Of a DNA stretch of 64,000 nucleotides, positions 12,563 through 25,300 are shown one piece after another (positions within the stretch are counted from its first letter, which is position 1; each line of letters begins with the position of its first letter). A model generated the notes under the pieces. The model searched no databases, was not told where the DNA came from, and worked only from the letters and a program-made list of their open reading frames with translations. Position numbers and translations under genes: made by a program. The DNA comes from Bicyclus anynana (lineage: Eukaryota; Arthropoda; Insecta; Lepidoptera; Nymphalidae), in contig NC_069093.1 in the NCBI RefSeq assembly GCF_947172395.1, positions 14,047,561 through 14,111,560 on the forward strand. Reading direction: 5' to 3'.

Positions 12563-14076
12563 CATGTTTGTTCATGATCATGTTTGTTGTAAATATCTAA
12601 CGTGTAGTTAGTAGTAGTAGAGCTCGTAAACATTCGATTTTTTGATTTTTGAAGTTTTTCTTCTCTGTCATAAAGTACTAAGTAATTTGGTACTCACTAA
12701 AAATCTAGCCTACAAATGTCACTAATTGGTAATTATAATTAAACCTTAACTTATTGTTGTTATTCTAAGGGATCGCGCTCTAAGCCTAATCATAATCTTA
12801 GTTAAAGTCACGTAATCTTTAAGGTAGCGTTAAAGTCTATCGTGATCTTTAAATCCCTCTAATCAGTCGTAAAGGGATAAGTTATAAGTTAATAACGCAA
12901 AGTAATAATTAATTAATTAAAAAATCATAAGTAGGTAAAGTAGGTACGTAGGTAGGTTTTAACTTTAAATATCACAGAATTAAAATCAAAAATTAAAATT
13001 AAATTGACAATAAAAATATGAATCAAGAAATGCAATCATTAAAATATATCGCTCAATAGTAGTAGATTTTACCCTCGACTCCGTAACCCTATTATCTGAT
13101 ACAACATTGGAGGGTTTTGAAAACACTTGAAAAAACTTAAGCGTATCCATTTTACACCCGTTTGAGGGTTATTTAAAAAGACAAAAACCACGTTAAATAT
13201 TCGATTTAGCATAGTTGTTTTAAACTCTTTTTAGGTCAAATGAATAGGTTTTCCGCCCATTTCACCCCCTTTAGATAAAATACCCTTTAGAGTTTTCGAA
13301 AAATTGTAAAGTTCACAATAGGTCCTCCCTTGTAGTTTCATTTTCAATTTGACCAATCGCCTTTGTTATTGAAATAAAGGTTATGCTATTCCATTTTACA
13401 TAATACATTTACCCCCTAGTTAAATTTAATGATAATTGATAAGTACCTACTCAGCCCTTATTATATTTGAAGTGACTATGAGGTATCAAAGTTAGAGTAC
13501 TGGAATTGTCGGATTTTATGCAAAAAATTAGGCGATTTTTGTAGAGATTGCGTTTTAGATTGCAATCATCACAGGAAAGCATTGATCTTCATATAAAAAA
13601 CTTTTACATGAAAAAAAAAACATTTGTCTGTTATCATAAAAAAATAGGTATCAAAAAGTAGGTACGCATTTAAATGACTAGCAGGCACTACGCGGTTTCA
13701 CCGCCGTAGTTCCTGTTTCTGTGGGAATACGTGGATTATAAACGCGAAATTCTTACTAATATTATAAACGCGAAAGTTTGTATGGATGTTTGCTACTCTT
13801 TAACGCCGCAACTACTGAACCGATTTGGCTGAAATTTGCAATGGAAATACATTTTACTCTGAATTAACACTACATTTCATCCCAGACAAATCCGAGGGAT
13901 TTGTGATAAATATAATAAATAGTATACATAGACTAGCTTTGATAACCCCTTGATCTTTGGATATAGATAACTTCTGGGTATGCGTTTTGAGTCGAAAGTA
14001 CCATACGAGATCAATGTAGCGGGATGCTTATTTGCTTAGGCGGCAGCGTATTACAATCGGCGCTGTGTAACAAGCT
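12563..14076. other. Non-coding with Helitron-like pieces
   Basis: No exon is supported. A piece at about 13,678-13,880 holds a reverse CTAGCAGGCACTACGCGGTTT end and a forward TTACTAATATTATAAACGCG start with AACTACTGAACCGATTTGG; these look like fragments of two Helitron-like elements. Confidence 0.5.
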
Positions 14077-14442
14077 CTCAGACCATTAATAACTGGACTT
14101 GGTTCGCACCCAAATTCACCAACAAAAAAGTCTGACGTTTTTTGAGGGGGACGAGGTAAACTCACACATCGAAAACATTTAACACCATTAAGTATATTCT
14201 GTGTCCATACACTACACACAACTATAAATTTGACTCGCATCTTTTACTAAACTACAAGTTTTTGGCCGTTTTTTATGCCATTTAACTACACAAACCGGCA
14301 TTTTTAGGGAGCTCTTTACACGACGAAAACGAGTACAACAATGAAACATCGATTCTGTAGCAACGCGTTAGATCATAGATTTTTGATCTTTGCCAGGAGG
14401 GGTAACGGTTAACGAGCCAAGTCCTGTTATTAATGGTCTAAG
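14077..14442. mobile_element. MITE with 26-bp terminal inverted repeats
   Basis: The left end CTCAGACCATTAATAACTGG and the right end CCTGTTATTAATGGTCTAAG are inverted repeats. The interior words AATGAAACATCGATTCT, CGTTAGATCATA and AACTACACAAA recur in order at 36,825-37,101 and 38,708-38,962, so this is one dispersed non-autonomous DNA transposon family. The open frame 14,028-14,240 (-) lies in it. Confidence 0.82.
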
Positions 14443-15631
14443 AACAAGCTTGAAGCAGCATTCGACTACTTACCGCATGGCTTTGCAGTGGCGTTTCCGC
14501 TGTGCAAAATATAGCAATGCCAAAATATGCCTAACTCTAGTGCAAGTGTGAAAGGGCTTTAAACAGCAATTCGGCGCTCATGTGTATTGACAGTCATCAA
14601 TCATTGAATTGTATAAACGCTTTTACATTCGCCGACACATAATTTTGGACTGTTGTGTGTCTATGAAACTAAATGTTTGAATGCGTCAGTGTATTATCCT
14701 ATTACTTACTACTATATTACATATAGATTTTGGATATACATACATATAATTATTATGTACTGGACTATACCGAAATTAAAGAAAGTGGCAAAAAATAGAT
14801 ACTTTTAGAGCTTTTCGCATGTAGACTGCGAAACTTCGGCTCGTTAATGGCACACGATGATAATGAACGAGGACGAGTTGTTTATTATTTTTTTTTTCTT
14901 TAAAGGTATTCTATAGGTATACGATCTATAATTAATGTACCATATTGGTCTGTGGCAGGAATACGTCTGTTAGTAAAATGTATCATGCTATCTATCTATC
15001 TATCTATGCTATCCATTTGATCCTCTAAAATCAAGTAACAGCTCATTTTTTCCGATTTTCATTTTTTCCTGTATGCACTATGACATAGGTGTTTTGGGGA
15101 AAAAATAAGGCTAACAAATAACTGCCAAAAACACAATTGGAAAATGGAAATTGCCACTTAAGTAATTTCAGCAAAATTCTACATTCATGGTAATTGGAAC
15201 ATCATCAAAGGAGTATGGATTTTCCCTCCTCCTAACAAGTCAGCCCGCTTCCATCTTAGATGGCATCATCACTTACCGTCAGGTAAAATTGTAATCAAGG
15301 GCTAACTTGTAAAGAATAAAAAAAACATGGGAATTTTCACTTCAGCAGTTTTAGGTGGTAAAGTCTACTGGGTCAGCTGTTTAATAATTAATGCTGCTGC
15401 TGTTTAATGACCAAAAAAAACACAATTTTGAGTTTATTAACATACAATCAGTTGACCTCCATCGTCACAGTCAGTTGGTTCAGCTAAACATGATCCGCGT
15501 TAACTTCAGCAGAACTAAACGTGAGACGACTCCGTATCGAGGCCAAGGAGCTCTACAACAACGTGGCATTATGTAGACTGCATGATGTACGTACGTACTT
15601 CAAAGTTACTTTTATGGTTCCGTATATCAAT
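14443..15631. other. Non-coding with a SINE fragment and (TATC)n
   Basis: There is a short (TATC)n run near 14,990-15,008. At about 15,225-15,330 a plus-oriented fragment of the second SINE family (CCTAACAAGTCAGCCCGCTT to GGGCTAACTTGTAAAGAAT) ends in an A-run. No gene is seen. Confidence 0.55.
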
Positions 15632-15834
15632 AGACTAGCTGACGCCGCTCGGTTTCACCCGCGTGATTCCCTTTCCCGTAGAAATATGGGGATAACATAT
15701 AGCCTATAGCCTTCCTCGATAAATGGGCTATCTAACACTGAAAGAATTTTTCAAATCGGACCAGTAGTTCCGGAGATTAGCGCGTTCAATCAAACAACCA
15801 AACAAACTCTTCAACTTTATGATATTAGTATAGA
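15632..15834 (-). mobile_element. Helitron-like element
   Basis: The plus strand starts ACTAGCTGACGCCGCTCGG and ends ATGATATTAGTATAG, so the element is reversed. It has the family interior TATAGCCTATAGCCTTCCTC and GAGATTAGCGCGTTCAAT. It is near full length. Confidence 0.82.
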
Positions 15835-15964
15835 TTGTGTTCTAATGCTTGAAAGAACACAGGAAGGAGGAGGAGAAGAGATGGTTGGAGTGTGTGTAAA
15901 GTAGATGATAAATTGACGAATGATAGAAGCTATTTACACATTTTCCGGCCCGTTTAGGTGGGAT

Positions 15965-16215
15965 AAGGTAGAGATAGTTGTGTGCATTTTAAGAAATGAA
16001 ATATCACGTGTCTCAAACGGTGAAGGAAAAACATCGTGAGGAAACCTGCATACCTGAGAATTTTCTTAATTATTTGCTTTTGTGAAGCCAATCCGCATTG
16101 GGCCAGCGTGGCGGACTATTGGCCTAACCCCTCTCATTCATAGATGAGATTCGAGCTCAACAGTGAGTCGAATATAGATTGTACGAATGAATGATGAAGG
16201 TAAATATAATGATGA
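15965..16215 (+). mobile_element. SINE (main family), 5' truncated
   Basis: It contains GTGTGCATTTTAAGAAATG, ATATCACGTGTCTCAAACGG, GAGGAAACCTGCATACCTGA and GGCCAGCGTGG and ends in GATGATGATA. The tRNA-like head is absent. Confidence 0.82.
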
Positions 16216-18740
16216 TGATATCACTCAATGGTTACTGCTGATTATGAGGTGAGAAATCAAAAATTTCAACCTAACCCCACCAACTCGTTATGGAAGAGCG
16301 TCATGTGTATTTTTTCTGTTTTTTTTGGACAAAATAAACGGAATAATATTATGCCTTTGGCAAGTTCTTGCACAATGTAATCCCGACGCATCTTCGATAA
16401 ATTAATGAATTTTTTTGCACTTGAAAACTGAAATGAATGAAAGTCTGCCTTATTTAGAACATAACAACCGTTTAAATATCTTGCAATGATCAGATTTCTG
16501 ATTATCCTACGTCATATCGTAAATAAATCCATGTCAGTGATTGCGAACTTTGAATTCGTTCAAACCTACGTCGAGTGTGGATTGATCTTATCTAGTCTAT
16601 TACACGGGTCAGTTGGTCTAATGGAAGTTATTACAGAATCGGGCGTGTAATGTCGTACAACGTGACCCGTTCAAAAATCTCATGCATAAATTATTTCTGT
16701 CGGGATAAATTAACATTGTATTTAGCTTTGAGTTCTAAGACTTATACGGGACAAAACGAGTGCATTACCCAAAAGTTGACATAATGATTATCAAATGAAA
16801 AATATCGGACAAGTGTGAGTCGGAACCACGCCTTTTTTGAAGATTTTTTTTTTTTTTTTATTTTGAATAAGCAAGCGCTTAGCTGCAATCATGCCTGATG
16901 GTAAGGGATGATGCAGCCTATGGTGGAACGCGCTTGCCTAGAAGATGCCTATTCACTCTTGACTTGAAAATACCCATATTGTAGGTGGTGGGGAAAACTG
17001 AAGCTGGGAGAGCATTCCACATCTTTGCAGTGCGTATAAGGAAAGAGGAACTAAACCGCTAGTTACTTACTAAGTTTACTCCATAAGAATAAATTTTTCA
17101 TATATAGCCCCTGGTATGAAAAAAATATGGGCAGTTAAAATTGGATGAACGAATGACAGCGTTACGATTTTTGTGCATACCTTTCACCGTTCACTGCCGA
17201 GGAGCAACAGCACACCGCGGCCTGCTGCTCCTCGGTTGCGCACCTTTTACTTTTCAGTAGTGGTATTGAGACGTACATAGTGTATACTATCTAGACAGTC
17301 GATGAAAGAGTGAACTCCATTCGTGCGTCGGAGCTGACACACACCTTTTTTTGTAAAACGAGATTTGTATTATTTTCATAAATTTCGTAGATTTTTTTTA
17401 AATTCTTTGACAAGTTAGCGCTTGATTGGAACCAGATGTACTCCGACCTTTTTATGCGGTATCATACCGGAACGCCAAATCGCTTGGCGGTACGTATTTA
17501 TGTATTAGCAGGGTAGTAACTAGCCACGGCCAAAACTTGGAAGCTGGGAATAGAACCTAGGAATTTGAGAACTACGACTATGCAACTATATTCGTTGAAT
17601 ATATAAGTCGTTGAAAAATATAACGTACATACATATTTGTTTATTAAAGTCATGAATAGATTAAATCGTTCGATAGATCTACCTCATATGAAAGAGTTAT
17701 CGAACGGTTGAACGAATAAGAGAATGATCACTCATTCATTCGGTCATTCCCTGACTGACGAGACTCTCCGGGGCGTGTAATTTATTCGATCTGTTAAATC
17801 TGAGTGAATGGCCGTTAAACTTGAAGTTTGGAGTTCAATTTATTGAAGTGCCCTTTGCTATTCTGATAATGGCACCGTTGAACAAATGTTTTACTGCCTA
17901 CAATAATAGACGTAGCTTTTAGTTGGATTGTTAAATTTAATTGGCTACTATCTACATCTTATAGGGTGAAAGTGTATTATCATTTATCACTTTATTAACA
18001 GGGACTTGTAATTGAAATCGAGTAGATAATTTAGGTTTTTCTATTGATTGTGTACTTGGATCTGCCTTCCGAACTTAATGAAGTTTCATCATCATTATTA
18101 TTATCAACCCATATTATTATTATTATTGCTGAGCTCGAGTCTCCTCTCAGAATGGTTTAATATGAAGTCCTTAAGAACTCGTAAACAAGTTAAACCTGAG
18201 CTTGTCATTCATCATCATCAATTGATGGACGTTCAACTTGCAATCATTGTAAGGACTTACAATTAACATTTATGGCATCGGTTATCCTTGACATCGACCA
18301 ACACTGTGCTTTCTGATGTGGGGTTGCCATTCCAGCACCTTAGAACTCCAACCCCAACCGCGCTTCGAACCACATGCCGCCCTTGTGATTGCTACAGCCT
18401 TGCGACTCGTTGAGCTACCTCAGTAACTTTGATTCTCTGCGGATCTCCTTATTTTTGATTTAATAAAGCAGAGATACACCAAGCATAATCGCTCCATCGC
18501 CCGTGTGTCTAAGCTTTCATATGAGGGCCATGTTTACATTATACCAGGAATTACTTAGTTTTAGATAATATTGCGAAATTGTGATAACAAAAAGAAAGCA
18601 TTATCTGAGATTATTTTGGACTCTTATCAGACAAAGCCTGCGTTTGTACCCTTGTATCTTTGACTTAAAGTTTTCGCCTTTAGTTTCACCGAAACAAAAC
18701 CTGACGTTTCAAGATGTAAACTGCCTGTTACTATTAATAA
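16216..18740. other. Non-coding with repeat fragments
   Basis: No exon is supported. Contents: a TTGCCTAGAAGATGCCTA family copy after a T-run at 16,845-17,050; a second-family SINE fragment at 17,395-17,540 (CTTGGCGGTACGTATTT, AACTAGCCACGGCC); a reverse SINE 3' piece at 18,085-18,160; and a decayed RTE-type LINE tail on the minus strand at about 18,260-18,500 (GGGGTTGCCATTCCAGCACC, TCTGCGGATCTCCTTATTT). Confidence 0.6.
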
Positions 18741-19012
18741 TTCCAGTCAGTAAAAAGACAAGTGCGACTGTCACTGAAATGTCATTTTACTGACTGGAAT
18801 AAAATTTATAATCGTACATACGATTAGTCTTAGTACATTATTATTAATTCCAGTCAGTAAAATAACATTTCAGTGACAGTTGCACTTGTCATTTTACCGA
18901 CTGGAAATTAACAATCGTACTAGGTATACCTACTTGAAATAAACGAATTTTGAATTTGATTTCATATAGGTTTTCAGTGACAGTTGCACCTGTCATTTTA
19001 CTGACTGGAATT
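18741..19012. repeat. Triplicated palindromic repeat
   Basis: Three units start or end with CCAGTCAGTAAAA / TTTTACTGACTGG: about 18,741-18,799, 18,849-18,905 and a partial one at 18,975-19,012. The first two are palindromes, because CCAGTCAGTAAAA is matched by TTTTACTGACTGG at the far side with complementary CACTGAAATGT and GTGACAGTTGCAC inside. Each of the last two units is followed by ACGAATTTTGAATTTGAT. The array ends about 150 bp before the first visible wide awake exon. Confidence 0.88.
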
Positions 19013-19159
19013 AATAATCGTGCTATAAAAAACGAATTTTGAATTTGATTTTATATCGATACTATTTGATTTTTATATAATTGTTTTTTTCATTAATATT
19101 TTTTTTGTAATTTTAGTTTTTGTTTGTTTGTTTATTTATTTGTCCGCCTACCCGCATAG

Positions 19160-19321
19160 AGCTGCAGTACGGCGCGCTGCTCGACGGCTGCGGCGGGGAG
19201 CTGCCGTCGCTCAGCGCGTGCGCCCCCCTCCCCCCGCACCTCGACAAGGCGACGCGCCGCCAGCAGAAGGACGCGCGCGCGCACCAAGACAAAATAGCAC
19301 AAGTTAACATACACTTGCAGG
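19160..19321 (+). CDS. wake: wake exon A (first visible)
   Basis: Reads LQYGALLDGCGGEL... to HQDKIAQVNIHLQ. The acceptor is CCCGCATAG (AG at 19,158-19,159); an alternative AG ends at 19,167. The donor GGTATT gives phase 1. The exon is much more GC-rich than its surroundings. Because it starts in phase 2 it cannot be the first coding exon. The HQDKIAQVNIHLQ end leads directly into the ankyrin region, as in ANKFN1. Confidence 0.85.
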
Positions 19322-22300
19322 GTATTTTTTGTTTTTTTTTTTTAATTTTTGTTTTTTTTTAATTTTCCTTTACTTTAATTACTTTAGGTTTGAATTTAGT
19401 ATTATTACCAATTATAGTTAGTCTTCTCGTTTAGAAAACTACAGTTAAGAGGGTAGACAAAGACGTTCAACTTTTTAAAATAAATGCTATTTTGTTTCAG
19501 CATTATTTGCGGCGGTAGAGCATGGCTACATCGACAAGGCGAGGAACATCTTGGAGTCCACAGATGTCGACGTTAATAGGTACTTACCTCAATTTTTCAA
19601 CAACCGTTCTCGGTTACGAGAATGCTTTCCTCTATAACAATAATCGAATCGAAGCTTCTCGCTTTGGGATTGGATTCATGGCTTTGTCAATCTATACTAA
19701 GTAATATTATAAAGATGAAGAGTTTGTTTGTTTGTTTGTTTGTTAGATTGAACGCGCTAATCTCAGGAACTACTGGTCCGATTTGAAAAATTTTTTCAGT
19801 GTTAGATAGCCCATTTATCGAGGAAGGCTATAGGCTATATATTATCCCCGTATTCCTACGGAAACGGGAACCACACGGGTGAAAACGCGCGGCTTCAGCT
19901 AGTATTTTATATTTTGTAAATTGACACAGGTCTGGTGAGTGATATTTTTAAGTTGTGATAGCCCAGTGGATATGACCTTTGCCACCGATTCCGGAGGGTG
20001 TAGCTAAGAATCCGGTACGGGGTATACACCTCTAACTTTTCAGTTGTGTGGCATTTTAAGATTGTGCATATGTAATTTGGTGGTTAGAAATAGTTCTGGA
20101 TCTCAGATTCTGGAAAAGTTAGGAGCCTGATATTTAGGTAAATGATATTTCAAAGTGTTAGCTTCGTTATGACTATACAAAATACACAATTAGTAAAACT
20201 TTTCTCGATAGTTTATGTATAGAAAATTAGGTATATATCTTGAACATGGCCATTTTGTTTTTCGTTATGTTGTTTAATTTACTTGCAATTAGGTAAAAAT
20301 GGTTTTGGCGCTCACGTCATAAAATTTGCGTCGCGCATCAATCGCTCCGTGAAGAAAAAACGTCGTGAGGAAACCTACATACCAGAGAATTTTTTTTATT
20401 ATTTGCGTGTGTGAAGTCTGCCAATACGCATTGGGCCTGCGTGGTGGACTACTTGGCCTAACCTCATTCTGAGAGAAAACTCAAGCTCAGCAGTGAGCTG
20501 AATATTGGTTGATAATGATTAATTAACGTTTAATTAATTTAATGGTTCTGGTGGCAAAAGTTCATCAAAATTGATTTAGAATAGAATAGAATAGAATATA
20601 TCTTTATTTGTCCACACACGAGTAATAAAATAAAATAAAATAAACAAACAGAACATACAAATATCTGGTCGTGGACAAAACAGGTATCCACCTCAGCACA
20701 ATGCCACAGCGAGCTGTGGCGCGGGTTTTAGGTGAAACCTTGTGAGTTCACGGACGTGTGTGTCTACGTGACGTGTCTTAACTTAAAACTTATACATGAA
20801 TACAAAGTAAAATAAAAAATAAATAAAAAATAAATTTACTGGTGTAGGTGCGAAAACACTACAGAGCTATAGCATTCATAAATTTAGTAATATCGAAATA
20901 AATAATGAAACATGGTTACTGTTTTCTGTTCCAGCCTTAACCCTGATGGATTGTCACCGTTGGACGTGGCGGTGTTGGCTTGCAACCGGCAGCTCGCCAG
21001 AATGCTTATGGAGTTTGGTGCTAAGGAAGGAACACAATGTAAGTTACCTATCTTATATCTACTAATATTATAAATGCGAAAGTGAGTCTGTCTGTCTGTC
21101 TGTCACCATTTCACGGCTGAACGGCTGAACCGATCAAGATAAATTTTGGTATAATGGTAAATGAGACCTTGGAGCAAAAGATAGGGTATCTTTTAATCCT
21201 AAAATAAAAATAGAAGGGGGTGAAATAAGGGTTGAAATTTCTTCATTTTTAGAGTTATAGTTATAAAAATTTGTTCTTAAATCATGAAAAAAATACGAAA
21301 TATAATGTAATTCAAGAATTTTTAAAATTCTCACCTGATTGTAAGTGATAATGCGATCTAGGATGAAAGCGGACTAGCTTGTTGTGTGGGCCATGAGAAT
21401 CAATACGTATGAAATCAGAATTAGAGAAAATTTACTGTGACAGAAAGACAGACGGACACACGAATCTTAAGAGCTGTGTTCATTTTAATTCAGACGTACG
21501 GAACCCTAAAAAGTATTAGATGGCCAGAGTTCTGTACACGTCCGCAAAAATTATGCAACTCTCAGAAGTATGACCGACCGACCGACAGAAGTATATACTG
21601 TTGAATTTTTTTTTTTTAATTTTACGATTACACTCCAAAATATACATAAATACTTATCTACTTAGTTGGATTAGTCGGTGTAGGTTTAAACGAACACTCA
21701 AGCGAAAAGTTTCGAGATAAATATTAACAGTTTATGTTCGGTCCTAAAACCTTGTGGATTAAAACTTTACGTTTATACCTTCCTTGATGCCACGTTATGG
21801 AATTAATCTTTTTACTGATCATACAATATCTCAACTTTGTAATTTAACTTACTTAACCATATTTTGAGCCGTGATAGCCCAATGAACCTCGAGCCTGTGA
21901 TTCCGGAGAGTGTGGGTTCGAATCCAGTCCAGAAATAGAAATTAAATATCACGTCTCTCAAACAGTGAAGGAATAACATCGTGAGAAAACCTGCATTCCA
22001 AAGATTTTTCCTAATTCTCTGCGTGTGTGAAGTCTGCCAATAGGCATTAGGCCAGCATGGCGCACTATTGGCCTAACCCGTCTCATTCACCCCTCAGAGA
22101 AAATTCTCTGGTATGCAGGTTTCCTCGCGATGTTTTTCCTTCACCGTTTGAGACAAGTGATATTTAATTTCTTAAAATGCACTTATCTGTAAAGTTGGAG
22201 GTGCATGCCCCGGACCGGATTCGAACTACGCTCTCCAGTATCTGAGGCAGAGGTCATATCCACTGGGCTATCACGGCTCTCTACTGACTTACTACCCGAA

Positions 22301-25300
22301 ACTCTTACATGAAATTCATTCACACCGTTACAACGTAAAATAATTCTACACAGGTCGAGTGTAAGGACTAGCTGAAGCCGCGCGGTTTCACCCGCGTGGT
22401 TCCCATTTCCGTAGGAATACGGGGATAATATATAGCCTATAGCCTTCCTCGATAAATGGGCTATCTAACAATGGTAGAATTTTTCAAATCGGACTAGCAG
22501 TTCCTGAGATTAACGCGTTCAATCAAACAAACAAACTCTTCAGCTTTATAATATTAGACATTACCATAAAAACTTTACATATTTAGACACCTTGTAAATA
22601 GTTGGCTAGTCATCATAAATCTTGCAAATTCAAAAATGCCATTTTAAAACTGATTCAAAAAAATGAAATCGTAAAAAGTTGAAATATAACTTGAATACAA
22701 GACCGTGACTAATTCACAATCAGTTATTCCAACGAGTAGCGAAACTATGAATATAAAATCGAAACTTTTTGAACAAATTGGATCGGAGCGCAGAATAAAC
22801 TAACGGTGAACGTTCCGTCGTCAAAGCAAAAAGATACCTTCTAAATAATTGAGTAGGAAGTCTCTTAATACCTACTGAGTCTTATTGTTGAGACAATCTA
22901 GTCTCGGATAAGTAATTTAGTAATAGAATCAAAATAAGAGATGTATGTGAAAGAAATGGGCTTTGAACATGAAAACATTGGGTTTTTCTTCCAAGAAAAT
23001 CTCATCATCAATTCGGCTCACACATTCGGTGTTGAGCACAAGTCTCCTCTCAGAATGAGAGGGGTTAGGCTAATAGTCCACCACGCTGGCCCAATGCGGA
23101 GTAGCAAACTTTACACACGTAGTAAAATGCACTTATCTGAAAATTTAAAACATAAAGAAAATCTCAGTACCTACATACAGGCACTCTTTACTTCATTATG
23201 AACCCAAATTCAAATTACTCAGAATGAGAGGGGTTAGGTCAATAGTCCACCACGCAGTCCCAGTGCGGATTGGCAGACTTCACACACGTAAAGAATTAAG
23301 AAAATTCTCAGGTATGCACGTTTCATTACGATGTTTTTCCTTCACCGTTTGAGACACGTGATATTTAATTTCTTAAAATGCACATAACTGAAAAGTTGGG
23401 GATCAATGAAGTAATATATAAAAATACTATTAATTAACGAAGTAAATGTTGACTAGCTAAAACTTTCTAGATAGCAATCATAACAAATGACGATTGTGCT
23501 CAGATGAGAATTGTTCGATCAATCTTCTGATTGAAAAATTATCGGATTCATTATCAAGGACGTGACTCGTCTTAATTTCTGTCGATCAGATACTATACTA
23601 CTAGTATAATTTATTATCAATCAGCCTGTTTTAAGGGCACATAATAAGGCCTCCCTATATGGAAAGGGTATAATATTGTGATGAATCATCACATCATTTT
23701 CGTACGAAAGAAAATTTTGTTTCTTTCGTACGAAAAAGTGACCTTATGTGAAAGTTACTTTTTTTTTATTCTTTACAAGTTAGCCCTTGACTACAATCTC
23801 ACGTGATGGTAAGTGATGATGCAATCTAAAATGGAAGCGAACTAACTCGTTAGGAGGAGGATGAAAATCCACAACCCTTTCGGTTTTTACACATCGTTCC
23901 AAAACGCTAAATCGCTTAGCGGTACGCCTTTGTCGGTAGGGTGGTAACTAGCCACGGCCGAAGCCTCCAACTAGCCAGACCTGGACCAATTAAGAAAACC
24001 TCAATCGGTCCAGCCATCTTGTAAATCCACCGAGCATACCACTGTTGTCGAAAGTACCTAAATGTTATAATTTTCAAAGATTTTTTTTACGTACCTACAT
24101 CAATCATATTTATCTTTCTAAAGTTCATAATCTAATATTGTGATTCATTTTGTCAAAAAGATTAAAAAAAACAATGTGTCATCATGGGTTTGCAAAACAG
24201 CCGTTTTTATCACGTTTTTATTGATATTATCATAGGCTATCCCCGAATCCCGAATCTTATTTTTGATTTTCAAAAGTGATAGATAGATAGTGATAGTCTT
24301 ATCTTATGTCTTGTACTCAGACAATGTTATTTATCTACATTATTTATCAGATTTCACGTGTATATCTAAAAGGTTTACAAACCCTGGGGGGCTCTAGACC
24401 TTTCTAACTTCTTCTCCGTATGATTGTCGTTTGTATGTCTTCTGTTATAATCCTTCCAAATGTACTCAGGTTATTCAATATGGGTGTTTTAGTGGGTAAA
24501 CTAAGTCCCACAAAATCCTTGGAATCTCACCCCCACTTCATTAGGTTACCATTCTAACAGTGGAATTCATAGCCGTTGTGGCCCGTTCGTTAACCCGCTG
24601 AGTGTCGAATTTAAATTGTATGCGTTTGAGAATTCGACACTCAGCGGGTGAATGGTCCCCTGGGGGTGCCCCTGCAACGTCTATGAATTCCACTGTAAAA
24701 ATGTCAATCTTATAGTTTATAGATGTCAACGTTCAGTAACAATGCTTGATATACTTAATGACATCTTGATGTTTTATAAAAAAAATACAACGGACTTCAA
24801 AACCTAAAAAGGTACCTACCCACTTAAACTAAAAAGCAAAAAATAACATCATAATATTATTATATTCTACCTACTGATCAGTATGAAGGCGGTGCTAAGC
24901 CGATGAAGTATTGATTATTTTAATATGATTGATAAGCAATTGATTTTTTTTTTCTAGTTAAAACAGCGGAAGCTTTAGGTTCACATCTACGGAGGCTGTC
25001 GCGCGAAGCGGAATCTCGTTTGCATGAAATTGCTGGATATTTGCCAGAAAGAGGTTGCCGAGAAGATGTCTGCAGGTATGTTCTTCAATTCAAAATAGTT
25101 TAGGATGTCAATTACTTAGCTACTACCTCATTTATACGCATTTTCTAACCAGTTTTAGTAATTATTATGCACAGAGCTATGTCGGTTCAATTCATGAGTT
25201 TTAAAATGTAAATATTTTATTATTTACAAGAAATTAGGAACAATTTATGACCCATGTTAGGAGGTATGTTAGGAGTATCTCTGCCTGATCAAATCAGAAA

